Source: Flavobacteriales bacterium UBA6049 (GTDB lineage Bacteria; Bacteroidota; Bacteroidia; Flavobacteriales_G; Salibacteraceae). Taken from it: a DNA stretch of 38,457 bases. The notes beneath the pieces are model-generated. The model saw nothing but the letters and a program-made list of their open reading frames with translations. It did no database searches and was not told the DNA's origin. The stretch spans positions 1 through 38,457 of the forward strand of contig DIYR01000141.1 in assembly GCA_002429085.1 (NCBI GenBank), given 5' to 3'. This document shows positions 10,179 to 19,600 of the stretch, piece by piece (the stretch's first letter is position 1; the number at the start of each line of letters is the position of its first letter). The position numbers were made by a program, and so were the translations under genes.

Positions 10179-11729
10179 ATGAAACAGTTAGTAGTAACCC
10201 TAATGCTACTAGTCACCTTATCAATAACTTATTCTCAAACATGGCAACCAATAGGTAATGAAGATTTTATTGCTACTGGAGGGCATTTAAACTTAGAAGT
10301 ACATAACAATACTCAATATGTAGCTTTAAGAAATCCAGTTGCCAATGTGATGAAGTATGATCCAACTTTTTTTAATGGTTGGAGACCAGTAGGTAATGCA
10401 GATTTAAGCGCAGGATTGGCAGATTATCTTTCTCTGGGCTTTGGAAATGATATTCCTTATTTGGCGTATGTAGATGGAAGTAATGCTTTGAGAGCAACAG
10501 TAATGAAGTTGGAGTCTGGAACTTGGACTCAATTAGGACAACCTTTGAACACCTATGAAGCAAGATATACGGATATCGCAGTAGATGGAGATAGACCTTA
10601 TGTTGTATACCGTGATGTTGCACTCATGCCAGGAGATTTAGTGGTTAAATCGTACAATGGTACATATTGGGATACTGTTGGTATTTTTGGACATGTAAGT
10701 GACGGTGAATCTTCATATTCAAAAATTGAGCTAATTAATGGTGTCCCGTTTATTGCTTATAAAGACTACTATAATGGTGGAGGTATTACTGTTAAAAGGC
10801 TCAATGGTGCAGATTGGGATACTGTTGGAGAGCAAAGTTTCTCAGGCGATGCCTATTTTCTAGAATTCACACACGATGGAAGTACACCGTATGTTGCCTA
10901 TAGAGATGCATCAAATGGAGGAAAAGCTTCTGTGATGATGTTTGATGGTACAGATTGGCAGTATGTTGGAACTCCAGGATTTTCTGACGAAGCTATTTCT
11001 AGTATTGATATTGAAATTCATGGAGGAAAACCTTTCGTAGTCTTAAGTAACTCGGGTTTTGGTGTTATTAATGCTACGCTTTTAGAATTTGATGGAACAA
11101 ATTGGGTTCAAGTAGGAGAGAGCGGGTTTAACGATGAAGATGCGAATAATGTGCAGCTCGCATTTGTAGATGATTTTCCTGTTGTGGCATACACAGATCA
11201 TTTGGTGGAGACCGTGGTACAATTGTGTTCACCGTTGAATACAGCTGTTGCTCAATCTGGAATTACTCTTACCGCAGATGAAGATAATGCATTGGAATAT
11301 AAGTGGGGGCTTTGCCAAGGAGGTAGTCTAAGCTCAGTAATAGATGGAGAAACGAATCAATCATTTATACCTCAGTTTCTTCCGAACACATTTGCAGTTG
11401 AAATAAACTACTTAGGGTGTATTGATACATCAGATTGTATTACTGTTGAGGAGATTGACCCAACTGGAATAAACGAACTGGATAATTCTATGTTTAAGCT
11501 TTATCCTAATCCGGTTAAAGATCAATTTACCATTGAGTTTGTTGGAGAGCACAATAATAATGTTGTAGACCTTCAAGTACTTGACTTAAGAGGACAAGTT
11601 GTGCTAAGTTGGTCAGGAACTATTGCAACTTTTCAGAGCTTTGGTACAGGGAGATTAGCAAAAGGTACTTATATACTTCATGCTACTGTAAACGGTGAAA
11701 TTGAAACAGCCCGATTTGTAAAAAAATAA
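10179..11729 (+). CDS. Secreted T9SS cargo protein with repeated beta-rich domains
   Basis: The 516-residue protein starts with a signal peptide (MKQLVVTLMLLVTLSITYSQ). Residues of about 20-350 contain about six repeats of some 50 residues with the pattern W-x-x-V-G ... PYVAYRD, the kind found in propeller-like secreted proteins of Bacteroidota. An Ig-like segment follows, then a type A Por sorting domain at about 430-516, beginning FKLYPNPVKDQFTIEF and ending GTYILHATVNGE...RFVKK. It is therefore expected to cross the outer membrane through the type IX system and be surface-anchored or released. No catalytic motif is seen, so the function is unknown; adhesion is possible. It lies 106 bp after the cco genes and may have its own promoter. 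A terminator follows at 11753. Confidence 0.85.
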   Translation: MKQLVVTLMLLVTLSITYSQTWQPIGNEDFIATGGHLNLEVHNNTQYVALRNPVANVMKYDPTFFNGWRPVGNADLSAGLADYLSLGFGNDIPYLAYVDGSNALRATVMKLESGTWTQLGQPLNTYEARYTDIAVDGDRPYVVYRDVALMPGDLVVKSYNGTYWDTVGIFGHVSDGESSYSKIELINGVPFIAYKDYYNGGGITVKRLNGADWDTVGEQSFSGDAYFLEFTHDGSTPYVAYRDASNGGKASVMMFDGTDWQYVGTPGFSDEAISSIDIEIHGGKPFVVLSNSGFGVINATLLEFDGTNWVQVGESGFNDEDANNVQLAFVDDFPVVAYTDHLVETVVQLCSPLNTAVAQSGITLTADEDNALEYKWGLCQGGSLSSVIDGETNQSFIPQFLPNTFAVEINYLGCIDTSDCITVEEIDPTGINELDNSMFKLYPNPVKDQFTIEFVGEHNNNVVDLQVLDLRGQVVLSWSGTIATFQSFGTGRLAKGTYILHATVNGEIETARFVKK

Positions 11730-11752
11730 GATTAGAACAAACTCTAAAGAGC

Positions 11753-11793
11753 AAAAAGTCTAGGATCTATTAGATGGTCTTAGACTTTTTTTA
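11753..11793. terminator. Bidirectional rho-independent terminator between convergent genes
   Basis: AAAAAGTCTA (11753-11762) pairs with TAGACTTTTT (11781-11790), followed by more T residues. It can serve both the plus-strand T9SS protein and, in reverse, the minus-strand Nudix gene that ends at 11796. Confidence 0.8.
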
Positions 11794-11795
11794 TT

Positions 11796-12194
11796 CTACG
11801 ATTCTCGCGCTAGTAAATGATCTACAATTTCAACATCGGCAGGAGCAAGCTTAAAACTCTTTAACTCCGATACTGTTACCCATTTAAAATCTTGATGATC
11901 GTTAAGTAGGATGTTTCCACTGACGTGCGATGCGAAATAACTGATTAAACGCACTGTCTTTTCTTGGTAATGAAACAGGTAATCAGCAATGAATTCACCT
12001 ACTGAAATTTCGATACTAAATTCTTCTTGAAACTCACGTACAAGACATGTTTGTGGCGATTCATCAAGTTCAATTTTTCCTCCAGGAAATTCCCAATATC
12101 CGGCTAGATGCTTACCTTCTTTTCGTTGAGCTATAAAAACCAGTTCGTTTTTTTGAAGAACTGCTGCCGCAACGAATAGTGGCTTAGTACTCAT
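11796..12194 (-). CDS. Nudix hydrolase, MutT-like (8-oxo-dGTP diphosphatase type)
   Basis: The 132-residue protein is a single Nudix domain. The Nudix box runs from Gly39 to about residue 61: G-x5-E-x7-REFQEE, with Ser60 at the place where the consensus has Gly. The preceding WEFPGGK is typical of MutT-type enzymes that remove oxidised nucleotides such as 8-oxo-dGTP; other NTP substrates are possible. The start overlaps the end of the upstream lipoprotein gene by 11 bp, and that gene overlaps uvrB, so the three are probably one transcript in which repair functions are grouped. Confidence 0.85.
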   Translation of the reverse strand: MSTKPLFVAAAVLQKNELVFIAQRKEGKHLAGYWEFPGGKIELDESPQTCLVREFQEEFSIEISVGEFIADYLFHYQEKTVRLISYFASHVSGNILLNDHQDFKWVTVSELKSFKLAPADVEIVDHLLARES

Positions 12195-12654
12195 ACACTA
12201 GCTGTCTCTCGTATCCTGATAAATTGATGATTAGTTTTCCAGATGATCCATAACGAATACTTGTTAGATCATATTTCAACTGCTTGTTCGTGATTGTTTC
12301 GCACTCATCGCTCTGCGCATTGTGATACAATACCATACCTAATTGTGGAGGCATACTTTCTGCGTAGCTGCCTGTGTGATAAAGGTTAAAGCCATGATTA
12401 GTACATAATCCTCTGAAACTAACTTCTAGTACTAATTCATCTCCCTTAATACCAGCAGAGTTTATTGTAACAGGGTCGCCCTTAAGTGTAGCTAAATCTT
12501 CAGTTTTACTAACCCCAAAGTTTTCTACCGTAGGTCGTGAACTAAGCAACTGTTCTGGTGTATAGCTTACTTCAGGTTCTTTATTAGCTACATTTTTTTT
12601 GCTTGCACATGCAGTTAATAATGCAATGGAAATTAGGATGACAGGTATTCTCAT
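12184..12654 (-). CDS. Lipoprotein of unknown function
   Basis: The 156-residue protein has a lipoprotein signal (MRIPVILISIALLTAC, lipobox Cys16). The mature part contains a GLCTNHGFNLYHTG segment and a paired Cys near SDECETI, which might form a disulfide. The fold looks beta-rich and I do not recognise a named family; related-looking small lipoproteins seem common in Bacteroidota. The ATG overlaps the uvrB stop by 4 bases (ATGA) and the end overlaps the Nudix gene by 11, so it is embedded in a repair cluster although the product is destined for the envelope. Confidence 0.75.
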   Translation of the reverse strand: MRIPVILISIALLTACASKKNVANKEPEVSYTPEQLLSSRPTVENFGVSKTEDLATLKGDPVTINSAGIKGDELVLEVSFRGLCTNHGFNLYHTGSYAESMPPQLGMVLYHNAQSDECETITNKQLKYDLTSIRYGSSGKLIINLSGYERQLVYEY

Positions 12655-14684
12655 GACTTTTCTTTGATCATTTTTTCTAACTCAAACAACTCATCTCGTA
12701 ATCGTGCAGCTTCCATAAAGTCCATGTTTCTAGCTGCTTTTTCCATGGCTTTTTTAGTATGGTCACGCTGCTTTTCTAATTGGTCGGAACTCATGTACTG
12801 AACCACTGGATCTGCCGCTACAGATACCTGTTCTGGATCTACGTAATATTGTTGTTTTTCGTCTTTTTTACTGCTTCTGTCGGCTACAGAAGTTTGCTCT
12901 AAAATACGTTCTTTAGATTTTACAATTTGTGTTGGTGTAATACCGTGTTCTTCGTTGTATTTCAGCTGCTTTTCGCGTCTTCGATTTGTTTCATCAATGG
13001 TCCGTTTCATCGATTTTGTAACGGTGTCAGCGTACATAATTACTTTACCATTTACGTTACGAGCAGCCCTACCAGCTGTTTGGGTCATGGAAGTTTCTGA
13101 ACGTAAGAACCCTTCTTTATCAGCATCTAAAATAGCAACTAATGATACCTCTGGAAGATCTAACCCTTCACGTAACAGGTTAATTCCGATTAACACATCA
13201 AACAAACCAAAACGTAAATCTCGTAGAATTTCAACACGCTCAATGGTATCTACATCAGAGTGAATGTAACGACACTTAATGCCCATTTTGGCAAAGTATT
13301 TTGCTAACTCTTCACTCATGCGTTTAGTAAGAGTAGTGACCAGTACTCGTTCTTGCTTTTCTATGCGTTGCTGAATTTCTTCCAGTAAATCGTCTACCTG
13401 ATTTGCTACAGGACGCACATCAATTATTGGATCTAATAATCCAGTAGGGCGAATAACCTGTTCAGCAATAATTCCTTCAGATTTTTCTAGTTCGTATGTA
13501 GCAGGAGTAGCACTCACATATATAGTTTGGTGCAACATTCCTTCAAATTCATCGAATTGTAAAGGTCTGTTATCTAGAGCGCTTGGTAATCTAAAGCCGA
13601 ATTCAACTAGGTTGGTTTTTCGTGCGCGATCTCCACCATACATCGCTCTAATTTGAGATACGGTAACATGGCTCTCATCAATCACCATTAGGAAATCGTC
13701 TGGGAAATAATCTAGCAAACAGAATGGCCGGTCTCCCGGATTTCTGCGGTCAAAGTAGCGAGAATAGTTCTCAATACCACTACAATAACCTAGCTCACGC
13801 ATCATTTCTAAATCGTAATTCACACGCTCATCTAGACGTTTAGCTTCTAAAGGTTTTTCAACTTCACGGAAGTAATCTACCTGCTTAACAAGGTCTTCAC
13901 CAATCTCGTAAATGGCCCGTTTGGTAGATTCTTTACTGGTTACGAAAATATTGGCAGGATATATTCTTACGGCTTCAAATCTATCTAATACACCTCCAGA
14001 AATAGGGTCAATAGATTCGATTGACTCTATCTCATCGCCCCAGAAAATGATACGGAAAGCATGATCAGCATAGGCTAGATAGATATCAACTGTATCTCCT
14101 TTAACGCGGAAATTTCCACGATTAAAATCTCCTGTAGTTCTAGAGTAAAGTGAGTCAACAAGTTTATGTAGTAATCCATTTCTACTTAAAACTTGACCTA
14201 CATTTAGGTCAATAACACTTTGATGAAAATCTGCTGGGTTACCAATACCATATATGCAAGAAACAGAAGCAACTACAATCACATCTCGTCTACCAGAAAG
14301 TAGGGAAGAGGTAGTGCTCAATCTCAGTTTCTCAATTTCATCATTGATGCTTAGATCTTTTTCTATGTACGTATCAGAAGTAGGAATGTAGGCTTCTGGC
14401 TGGTAATAGTCATAATACGATACGAAGTATTCTACAGCGTTATTTGGAAAAAACTGCTTGAATTCTCCATAAAGCTGAGCTGCTAACGTTTTGTTGTGGC
14501 TTAAAATTAAGGTAGGACGCTGAACTTCCTTGATTACGTTAGCGATGGTAAACGTTTTACCAGATCCTGTAACACCTAAAAGGGTTTGAGCAGGTAAACC
14601 TTCGTTTACACCTTCTGCAAGTTGTTTGATGGCGGTAGGTTGATCGCCAGTGGGTTTAAAATCAGATACAAGTTGAAAATCCAT
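12651..14684 (-). CDS. uvrB: Excinuclease ABC subunit B
   Basis: UvrB is the DNA-damage verification helicase of nucleotide excision repair and loads UvrC. I start it at ATG 14684 (MDFQLVSDFKPTGDQP), giving 677 residues, because the family begins with that sequence; an ATG seven codons upstream gives an unusual extension. Walker A GVTGSGKT is at 37-44, the beta-hairpin region YYDYYQPEAYIP at about 90-101, the DEAD-like VIDESH in the centre, helicase motifs GLDLPEVSLVAI and QTAGRAARN further on, and a UVR domain for UvrC binding at about 635-675. Length and motifs are complete. It heads the uvrB - lipoprotein - Nudix overlap cluster. Confidence 0.97.
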   Translation of the reverse strand: MDFQLVSDFKPTGDQPTAIKQLAEGVNEGLPAQTLLGVTGSGKTFTIANVIKEVQRPTLILSHNKTLAAQLYGEFKQFFPNNAVEYFVSYYDYYQPEAYIPTSDTYIEKDLSINDEIEKLRLSTTSSLLSGRRDVIVVASVSCIYGIGNPADFHQSVIDLNVGQVLSRNGLLHKLVDSLYSRTTGDFNRGNFRVKGDTVDIYLAYADHAFRIIFWGDEIESIESIDPISGGVLDRFEAVRIYPANIFVTSKESTKRAIYEIGEDLVKQVDYFREVEKPLEAKRLDERVNYDLEMMRELGYCSGIENYSRYFDRRNPGDRPFCLLDYFPDDFLMVIDESHVTVSQIRAMYGGDRARKTNLVEFGFRLPSALDNRPLQFDEFEGMLHQTIYVSATPATYELEKSEGIIAEQVIRPTGLLDPIIDVRPVANQVDDLLEEIQQRIEKQERVLVTTLTKRMSEELAKYFAKMGIKCRYIHSDVDTIERVEILRDLRFGLFDVLIGINLLREGLDLPEVSLVAILDADKEGFLRSETSMTQTAGRAARNVNGKVIMYADTVTKSMKRTIDETNRRREKQLKYNEEHGITPTQIVKSKERILEQTSVADRSSKKDEKQQYYVDPEQVSVAADPVVQYMSSDQLEKQRDHTKKAMEKAARNMDFMEAARLRDELFELEKMIKEKS

Positions 14685-14741
14685 GCCGTAATTGTGATCG
14701 TACAAAATACGTATTACGACATGGAATGTTCAAGAATTCTG

Positions 14742-15761
14742 TTATTTATTCAACCCTAATGCTTTAATGAATAAACGAGGCAATGGCTTCTCAGGATTTC
14801 GCTTTTTTAAGTTGAAGTACAAGCCCCACTTTTTCATTACTGGAACTTTATGAGTTTCAACAAATTCAATAAGTGTACCATCAGGATCTTCAATATAAGA
14901 GAACCTTCCTGCAGCATCTCCCATATCGAAACTGTTGCTTGAATCTACGGTGAAATTAGTACCAAACTCTTTCACTTTACTCTGTAAGGCGTCCATATTT
15001 ATTACATCAAAACACAAGTGAATAAAGCCAGGGTCACCCCAGTATCTGTTCTGGTAAGTTTTACTCACATCACGATCAAGCGCTTGAAGCAACTCTATTT
15101 CAGTAAACCCAAATAACTCACTAAATGGCCCTTTTCGCTCTTCTTTATGTTGTAGTAATACACTTCGGTATCGTTTTCCGCCAAGGTTAATTTCTTTGTC
15201 GTGGGTTACTTGATTGTATTGCAAAATACCTTGGTAGAAAGCAACGGACTTGTCCATATCACTCACGCCAATAATTACTCCTGCAACACCTCCAGTAGGG
15301 CTAGATTTTTTTTCGTTGAACCAAGATTCAGATTCAATAATTTGGAACCAATTACCATTTGGATCTTTTACGAAAAATGATCCTTCATTTTCATAAAGAA
15401 CATCTATTCCAGCATTTTGGTAAAAAGCCTTGGCTTCTGAAATGTTTGTACACTTCATTTTACCAGCGTTGATCCCTAAATCACCTAATACTACATCTGG
15501 CTTTGGAATATCAGATTTACGATCAGTAAATTGCCAAATCTCAAATCCTCCTCCTCCAGCAAGATTCAAAGCTAAAATGGCATACCTATTTTGGGGCATG
15601 TTTCCAGTATAACGCGCCATTAAGGTTGCTTCACCAGTGTCACGAAATACAGGGACGTTCATCCCAAAGTTTTGTTTATACCAAGGCCAAGAACCTTCAA
15701 CATTCTCAACTCCTACACCCAATTGCTGGATGCCACTAATAAAATACCCTTCGTTCTTCAT
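14742..15761 (-). CDS. Two-domain VOC (glyoxalase/dioxygenase superfamily) protein
   Basis: The protein of 339 residues has two vicinal-oxygen-chelate repeats: one at about 8-135 (GIQQLGVGVENVEGSWPWY ... FFVKDPNGNWFQIIE) and one at about 150-300 (GVIIGVSDMDKSVAFYQ ... YIEDPDGTLIEFVETH). The C-terminal glutamates of each DPxG-type strand resemble VOC metal ligands. It may be a metal-dependent dioxygenase, isomerase or resistance protein; the substrate cannot be read from sequence. I prefer ATG 15761 (MKNEGYF) to a GTG two codons earlier. It lies between uvrB and an acid phosphatase, 28 bp after the latter, so it may be co-transcribed with it. Confidence 0.8.
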   Translation of the reverse strand: MKNEGYFISGIQQLGVGVENVEGSWPWYKQNFGMNVPVFRDTGEATLMARYTGNMPQNRYAILALNLAGGGGFEIWQFTDRKSDIPKPDVVLGDLGINAGKMKCTNISEAKAFYQNAGIDVLYENEGSFFVKDPNGNWFQIIESESWFNEKKSSPTGGVAGVIIGVSDMDKSVAFYQGILQYNQVTHDKEINLGGKRYRSVLLQHKEERKGPFSELFGFTEIELLQALDRDVSKTYQNRYWGDPGFIHLCFDVINMDALQSKVKEFGTNFTVDSSNSFDMGDAAGRFSYIEDPDGTLIEFVETHKVPVMKKWGLYFNLKKRNPEKPLPRLFIKALGLNK

Positions 15762-15789
15762 TCTCACGTTTCTCCTAGGCGATTATCTG

Positions 15790-16602
15790 TTAAAGTTCTA
15801 CTGCTGTAATAGCATCTAGTCGTTCTTGATAAAAAGCAGAATCTGATTGATTTCTATCGAATTTGTAAACAGCAGCTAACCAAGTTCCATAAAGAGCATT
15901 GGGAAGAACTATAAATTGATTACCCATTTCAGCACGGTGCTCATCAACCATTGCTTTTCTCTTATCATTTGGTGCAGGCGCATCCCACATTGATTGGTAA
16001 TCTCCCATATTGTCACCAACATAGAATAAGATGGTATATCCCATCTCTAAAATGTCTTGTCTGCGCTCAGTTTTGTCAGAAGTAGTAGACTTTAAATAAT
16101 AATGATCTTTTTCTGCTTGAGGCATGCCTAGCTCTTGCATATTCTTCATAGTAGGCATCAATCCAGAAGTATCTCTATTACTCACGTAAAATAAGGTAAC
16201 GCCTAAACTATCTGCTAAGTGAAGAAAATCAGAAACACCTGGAATGGCATGCGCTTCACCTTTAGCAACCCACTGATTCCAAGTGGCAGGAGTAAATGGT
16301 TTATCGTTTTTGACTTGCCAGCCAAAGTAAGGGCTGTTATCAAGTACAGTTTCGTCTAAATCAAGAAGTACAGCAGGCTTAGATGGATTTGTCTCTAAAG
16401 CCTTCATCATTTTGCTCGCAGCCAAGTTATAGGCTTGGTAACATAATGCACGATATTCGGCAGCTTGTTGAGAGAACAAAGTCGCGTTCACAATATACTC
16501 CTGCGATGGAACTACTGTTTTCGTTTCAGATTTTGGAGTGACTGCCTGTTGACATGATGTTAAAACGATACCAGCTAACATCATGAGAATAATTCGTTTC
16601 AT
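15790..16602 (-). CDS. Acid phosphatase / 5'-nucleotidase lipoprotein, e(P4) family
   Basis: This is a HAD-superfamily phosphatase anchored in the outer membrane. The 270 residues begin with a lipoprotein signal (MKRIILMMLAGIVLTSC, lipobox Cys17). HAD motif I LLDLDETVLDNSPY gives the nucleophile Asp81 and Asp83; motif II is FYVSNRDTS; the late acidic motif is YVGDNMGDY; and the C-terminal LPNALYGTW is a hallmark of lipoprotein e(P4). Family members dephosphorylate nucleotides such as NMN or 5'-AMP in the periplasm or at the surface, for nucleoside or phosphate uptake. All catalytic residues are present. Confidence 0.92.
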   Translation of the reverse strand: MKRIILMMLAGIVLTSCQQAVTPKSETKTVVPSQEYIVNATLFSQQAAEYRALCYQAYNLAASKMMKALETNPSKPAVLLDLDETVLDNSPYFGWQVKNDKPFTPATWNQWVAKGEAHAIPGVSDFLHLADSLGVTLFYVSNRDTSGLMPTMKNMQELGMPQAEKDHYYLKSTTSDKTERRQDILEMGYTILFYVGDNMGDYQSMWDAPAPNDKRKAMVDEHRAEMGNQFIVLPNALYGTWLAAVYKFDRNQSDSAFYQERLDAITAVEL

Positions 16603-16697
16603 CTCTTGTTTATTGAGTTTCGGTAAAACTACTATGCTGTTCTTAATTGAGATGTATTCTTAGTAAAAACCTTAGGTGAAATATAAACTTGCTGGGG

Positions 16698-19600
16698 TTA
16701 GCGAATAACTATTTGAGATTGAATTTGCTGTTTTTCACCTTTAATCTGTAAAAGATAGATGCCACTAGATGCTTCTGGTATTTGAACGGTATTTATTCCA
16801 GAGTAAACAACTTGGGTGAAAACCGCTCTTCCTGTAGCATCAAAAAGAACTATTTCATTGAATAGTTTATTGGATAATTCAATATAGAATAGTCCATTAT
16901 TCGGATTAGGATAGATGCTTATTCCATTAGATACAAGTTCGCTAATTCCTGTTGCTTCAATGAGATATGGCACAGAGGTTTTAGATGTGCAGCCGTCACT
17001 TTCTGCATAAACAACGTATAAACCAGCACCTTGTGTTTGGATGGTTTGAGTAGAATCATTTAGTGGTAGACTGTCTTTAGACCAATAGTAATGATTTGCT
17101 AGGGTAGAAGCTTCTAAACTATCTGGAGGAATGAAAGATACTATTGGAGTTTGTGGAATAGGATTAACAATGTAAGCTAGTTCATTTGATATACCAGTGC
17201 ATCCAAATGAATCTGAAACAATGCAATAAACAATATCGCCATCATTGAGGGAGGAAGTTTGTAAAAGTGGATTTTGCGAATTAGAAGTAGTTGTTCCGTT
17301 TATTCTAAACTCATACTGACTAAAGCCACTTAGAGCGGAAATTTCAACGGTGTCTCCCATGCAAATAGTATTGTATGGATTAGATGATAAGGGGGTGTTG
17401 TTGTAATCAGGTTGCTTGGTGATACCAAGTTTAGTGCCTGTATAACTGCAATGACTATTTACATGATTTACCACATAAATTGAATCTCCACTATTGAAGT
17501 TTGGTAGTGCAAACACTGAAGATGAACTGGATTGACGCAAAGTATCGTTTAAGTAGAAATCAAATATTCCTCCATCTCCAGTAGCAAAAAAGCTAGCTGT
17601 GTCTTCAAAGCAATATGTATTGAAAGGTGAATCTGCCATGAGTGTTGGTAGGACGAAATCACCAACATAAAAGAAGTTAGACTTCAATAGAGAATCATTC
17701 CCCAAACTGTTCGTAGCAATTAATTCCACATGATACATACCTGAATCAGAAGCTAGAATTACAGGAGAATAACTAGAAGAAGAGCCTGATGCATACGTAA
17801 AGGTATTCGGGCTGATATTCCAAGAATAGCTAGTTCCATAACTACTTTGGTTGAATAGAGGGATAATTTGATTTAAGCAAAATGTGTCGTAGGTAGTTGA
17901 AAAATCAGCATAGGGTAATGTACTAATCTCAATATCATCGATGGCCATATCAGTAGACCAGCCATTGCCCGTTACCCCTCTGAATCTGATGGTTACTTTC
18001 TCTCCTTGAAATGCAGTTAGTGAAACGCTGTATTGAAGCCATTGATTGCCCTGAGATCCAACAATAGGAGGGTGAACATCTTCATGCCATTTTCCATTTG
18101 AAAGTACATCTATGTGCAATGTTCCTATGTTATTTCCGAAAGCATGATACCAAAAACTGAGCTCTGGTTGATTAGTCTGTGATAAATCAAAGCAAGGAGA
18201 ATGTAGCATAGCAACGCTATTTTGACAGCCAGATCCACTACCCCCACTTCCTTCTAAGTACAAATAGTTTCCGTTTCCTGAGGTGTGATCGGCACTTGGT
18301 CCAGTACCTCCAGAGCCAGTACCTCCAGAATGTGTTCGCCAGTCAATGCTATCGCCAAGAGTTCCGTTTGGAACATTATACCATCCTTGAGAAAGGTTGC
18401 AAGTAATACTGCTACAGCCCCAAGAAGTAGAGCATCCATTGAAAGAATCAAAGCTTTGAGAATAGGGAAGAGGTGCGTTATTTGAAGTGTATTCTGTAAG
18501 TGTGATTTCTAGTGTGTCATTTGAGTTGTTTGCATCGCCAGAAAACTCTGTCCATGCTTTTAACGTATTGATTCCATTTTGAATGGAGATAGAGTCTGAA
18601 AATTCTAGAAGTGCTGTAGAGGGCGATGATAGTGCTGAAAATAAGGTATCTCGAGTTACAGTTCCTGAGTTCAATTGATATGCTAAGGGAACTTGCGGAA
18701 GTGACATGGTGCCAGTGTTTTGTACTAGAAATGATACGGGTAGTTTTGATGCAGTAAGACAAGACGGGTAATAGCCTTCGTCTGGTGATTGAATGGAAAC
18801 AGCGGCCAAATCAGTTCCAATACAATTATAATCACCAAGTATTATTTCTAATGCAATGGCTCTTCTACTTGATCCACTATCAGCTAAGACTGTTTGAACG
18901 CTTACCCATTCTGACAATGAAGATGAGAGATTGTAGATTTTAGTGTGTGAAGAGGTGGTGAAACCAATCGTATCCATGAAATGGGTTCCCAATCGATAAA
19001 CACGGTAACCTAAGGCACCAGGAACAGAATCCCAAGAAATCATAGCAGAATCTGCGCAACGCCATACACGGTGGAGATTTGAAGGAGGATTGGCGATTGT
19101 AAACAAACCAGAAGTTGCTGTTTGTCCTCCAGATTGAATTCGTATTTGGCAAGCCCCACTTTGAACTGAAGGAATGGTCCAGGTATAGGTTCTTAGATCA
19201 CTTGCTATTCCTGTATTTACTGTTTGCCAAGAGTTACCGCTGTCTGCTGTGAATTCAATTGTGAATGGATTTCCATTGTCAAATGCATCCCATCTAATTC
19301 TTCTATCTTCTCCAGCTACTAGTCCTTCTCCTCCTTTTGGAAACACTACGTCAATACTATCGTATACATAGCTGTATACGATAAAATAGCTCTGTATTCC
19401 AGAAGGAACTAAAGAGCCTGAAACTTCAAAGTTATACGTGCCAGAGGTAGGATTAGAAATTGTGACAAGTTCTATGTTGTTTAGGGTATCAACTCCCTGT
19501 GTTGCTGGTTGTATAAGACTATCGTTGTGAGGATATGTGTTTAGGATCCATGGAAGAGTCCATGTACCATTTGGAGATTGTACCCGAAGATCTAAGTCAT

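Noticed and set aside
18254..19152. Several short minus and plus frames inside the large protease gene
   Set aside because: They are alternative frames of a long, well-supported coding sequence.
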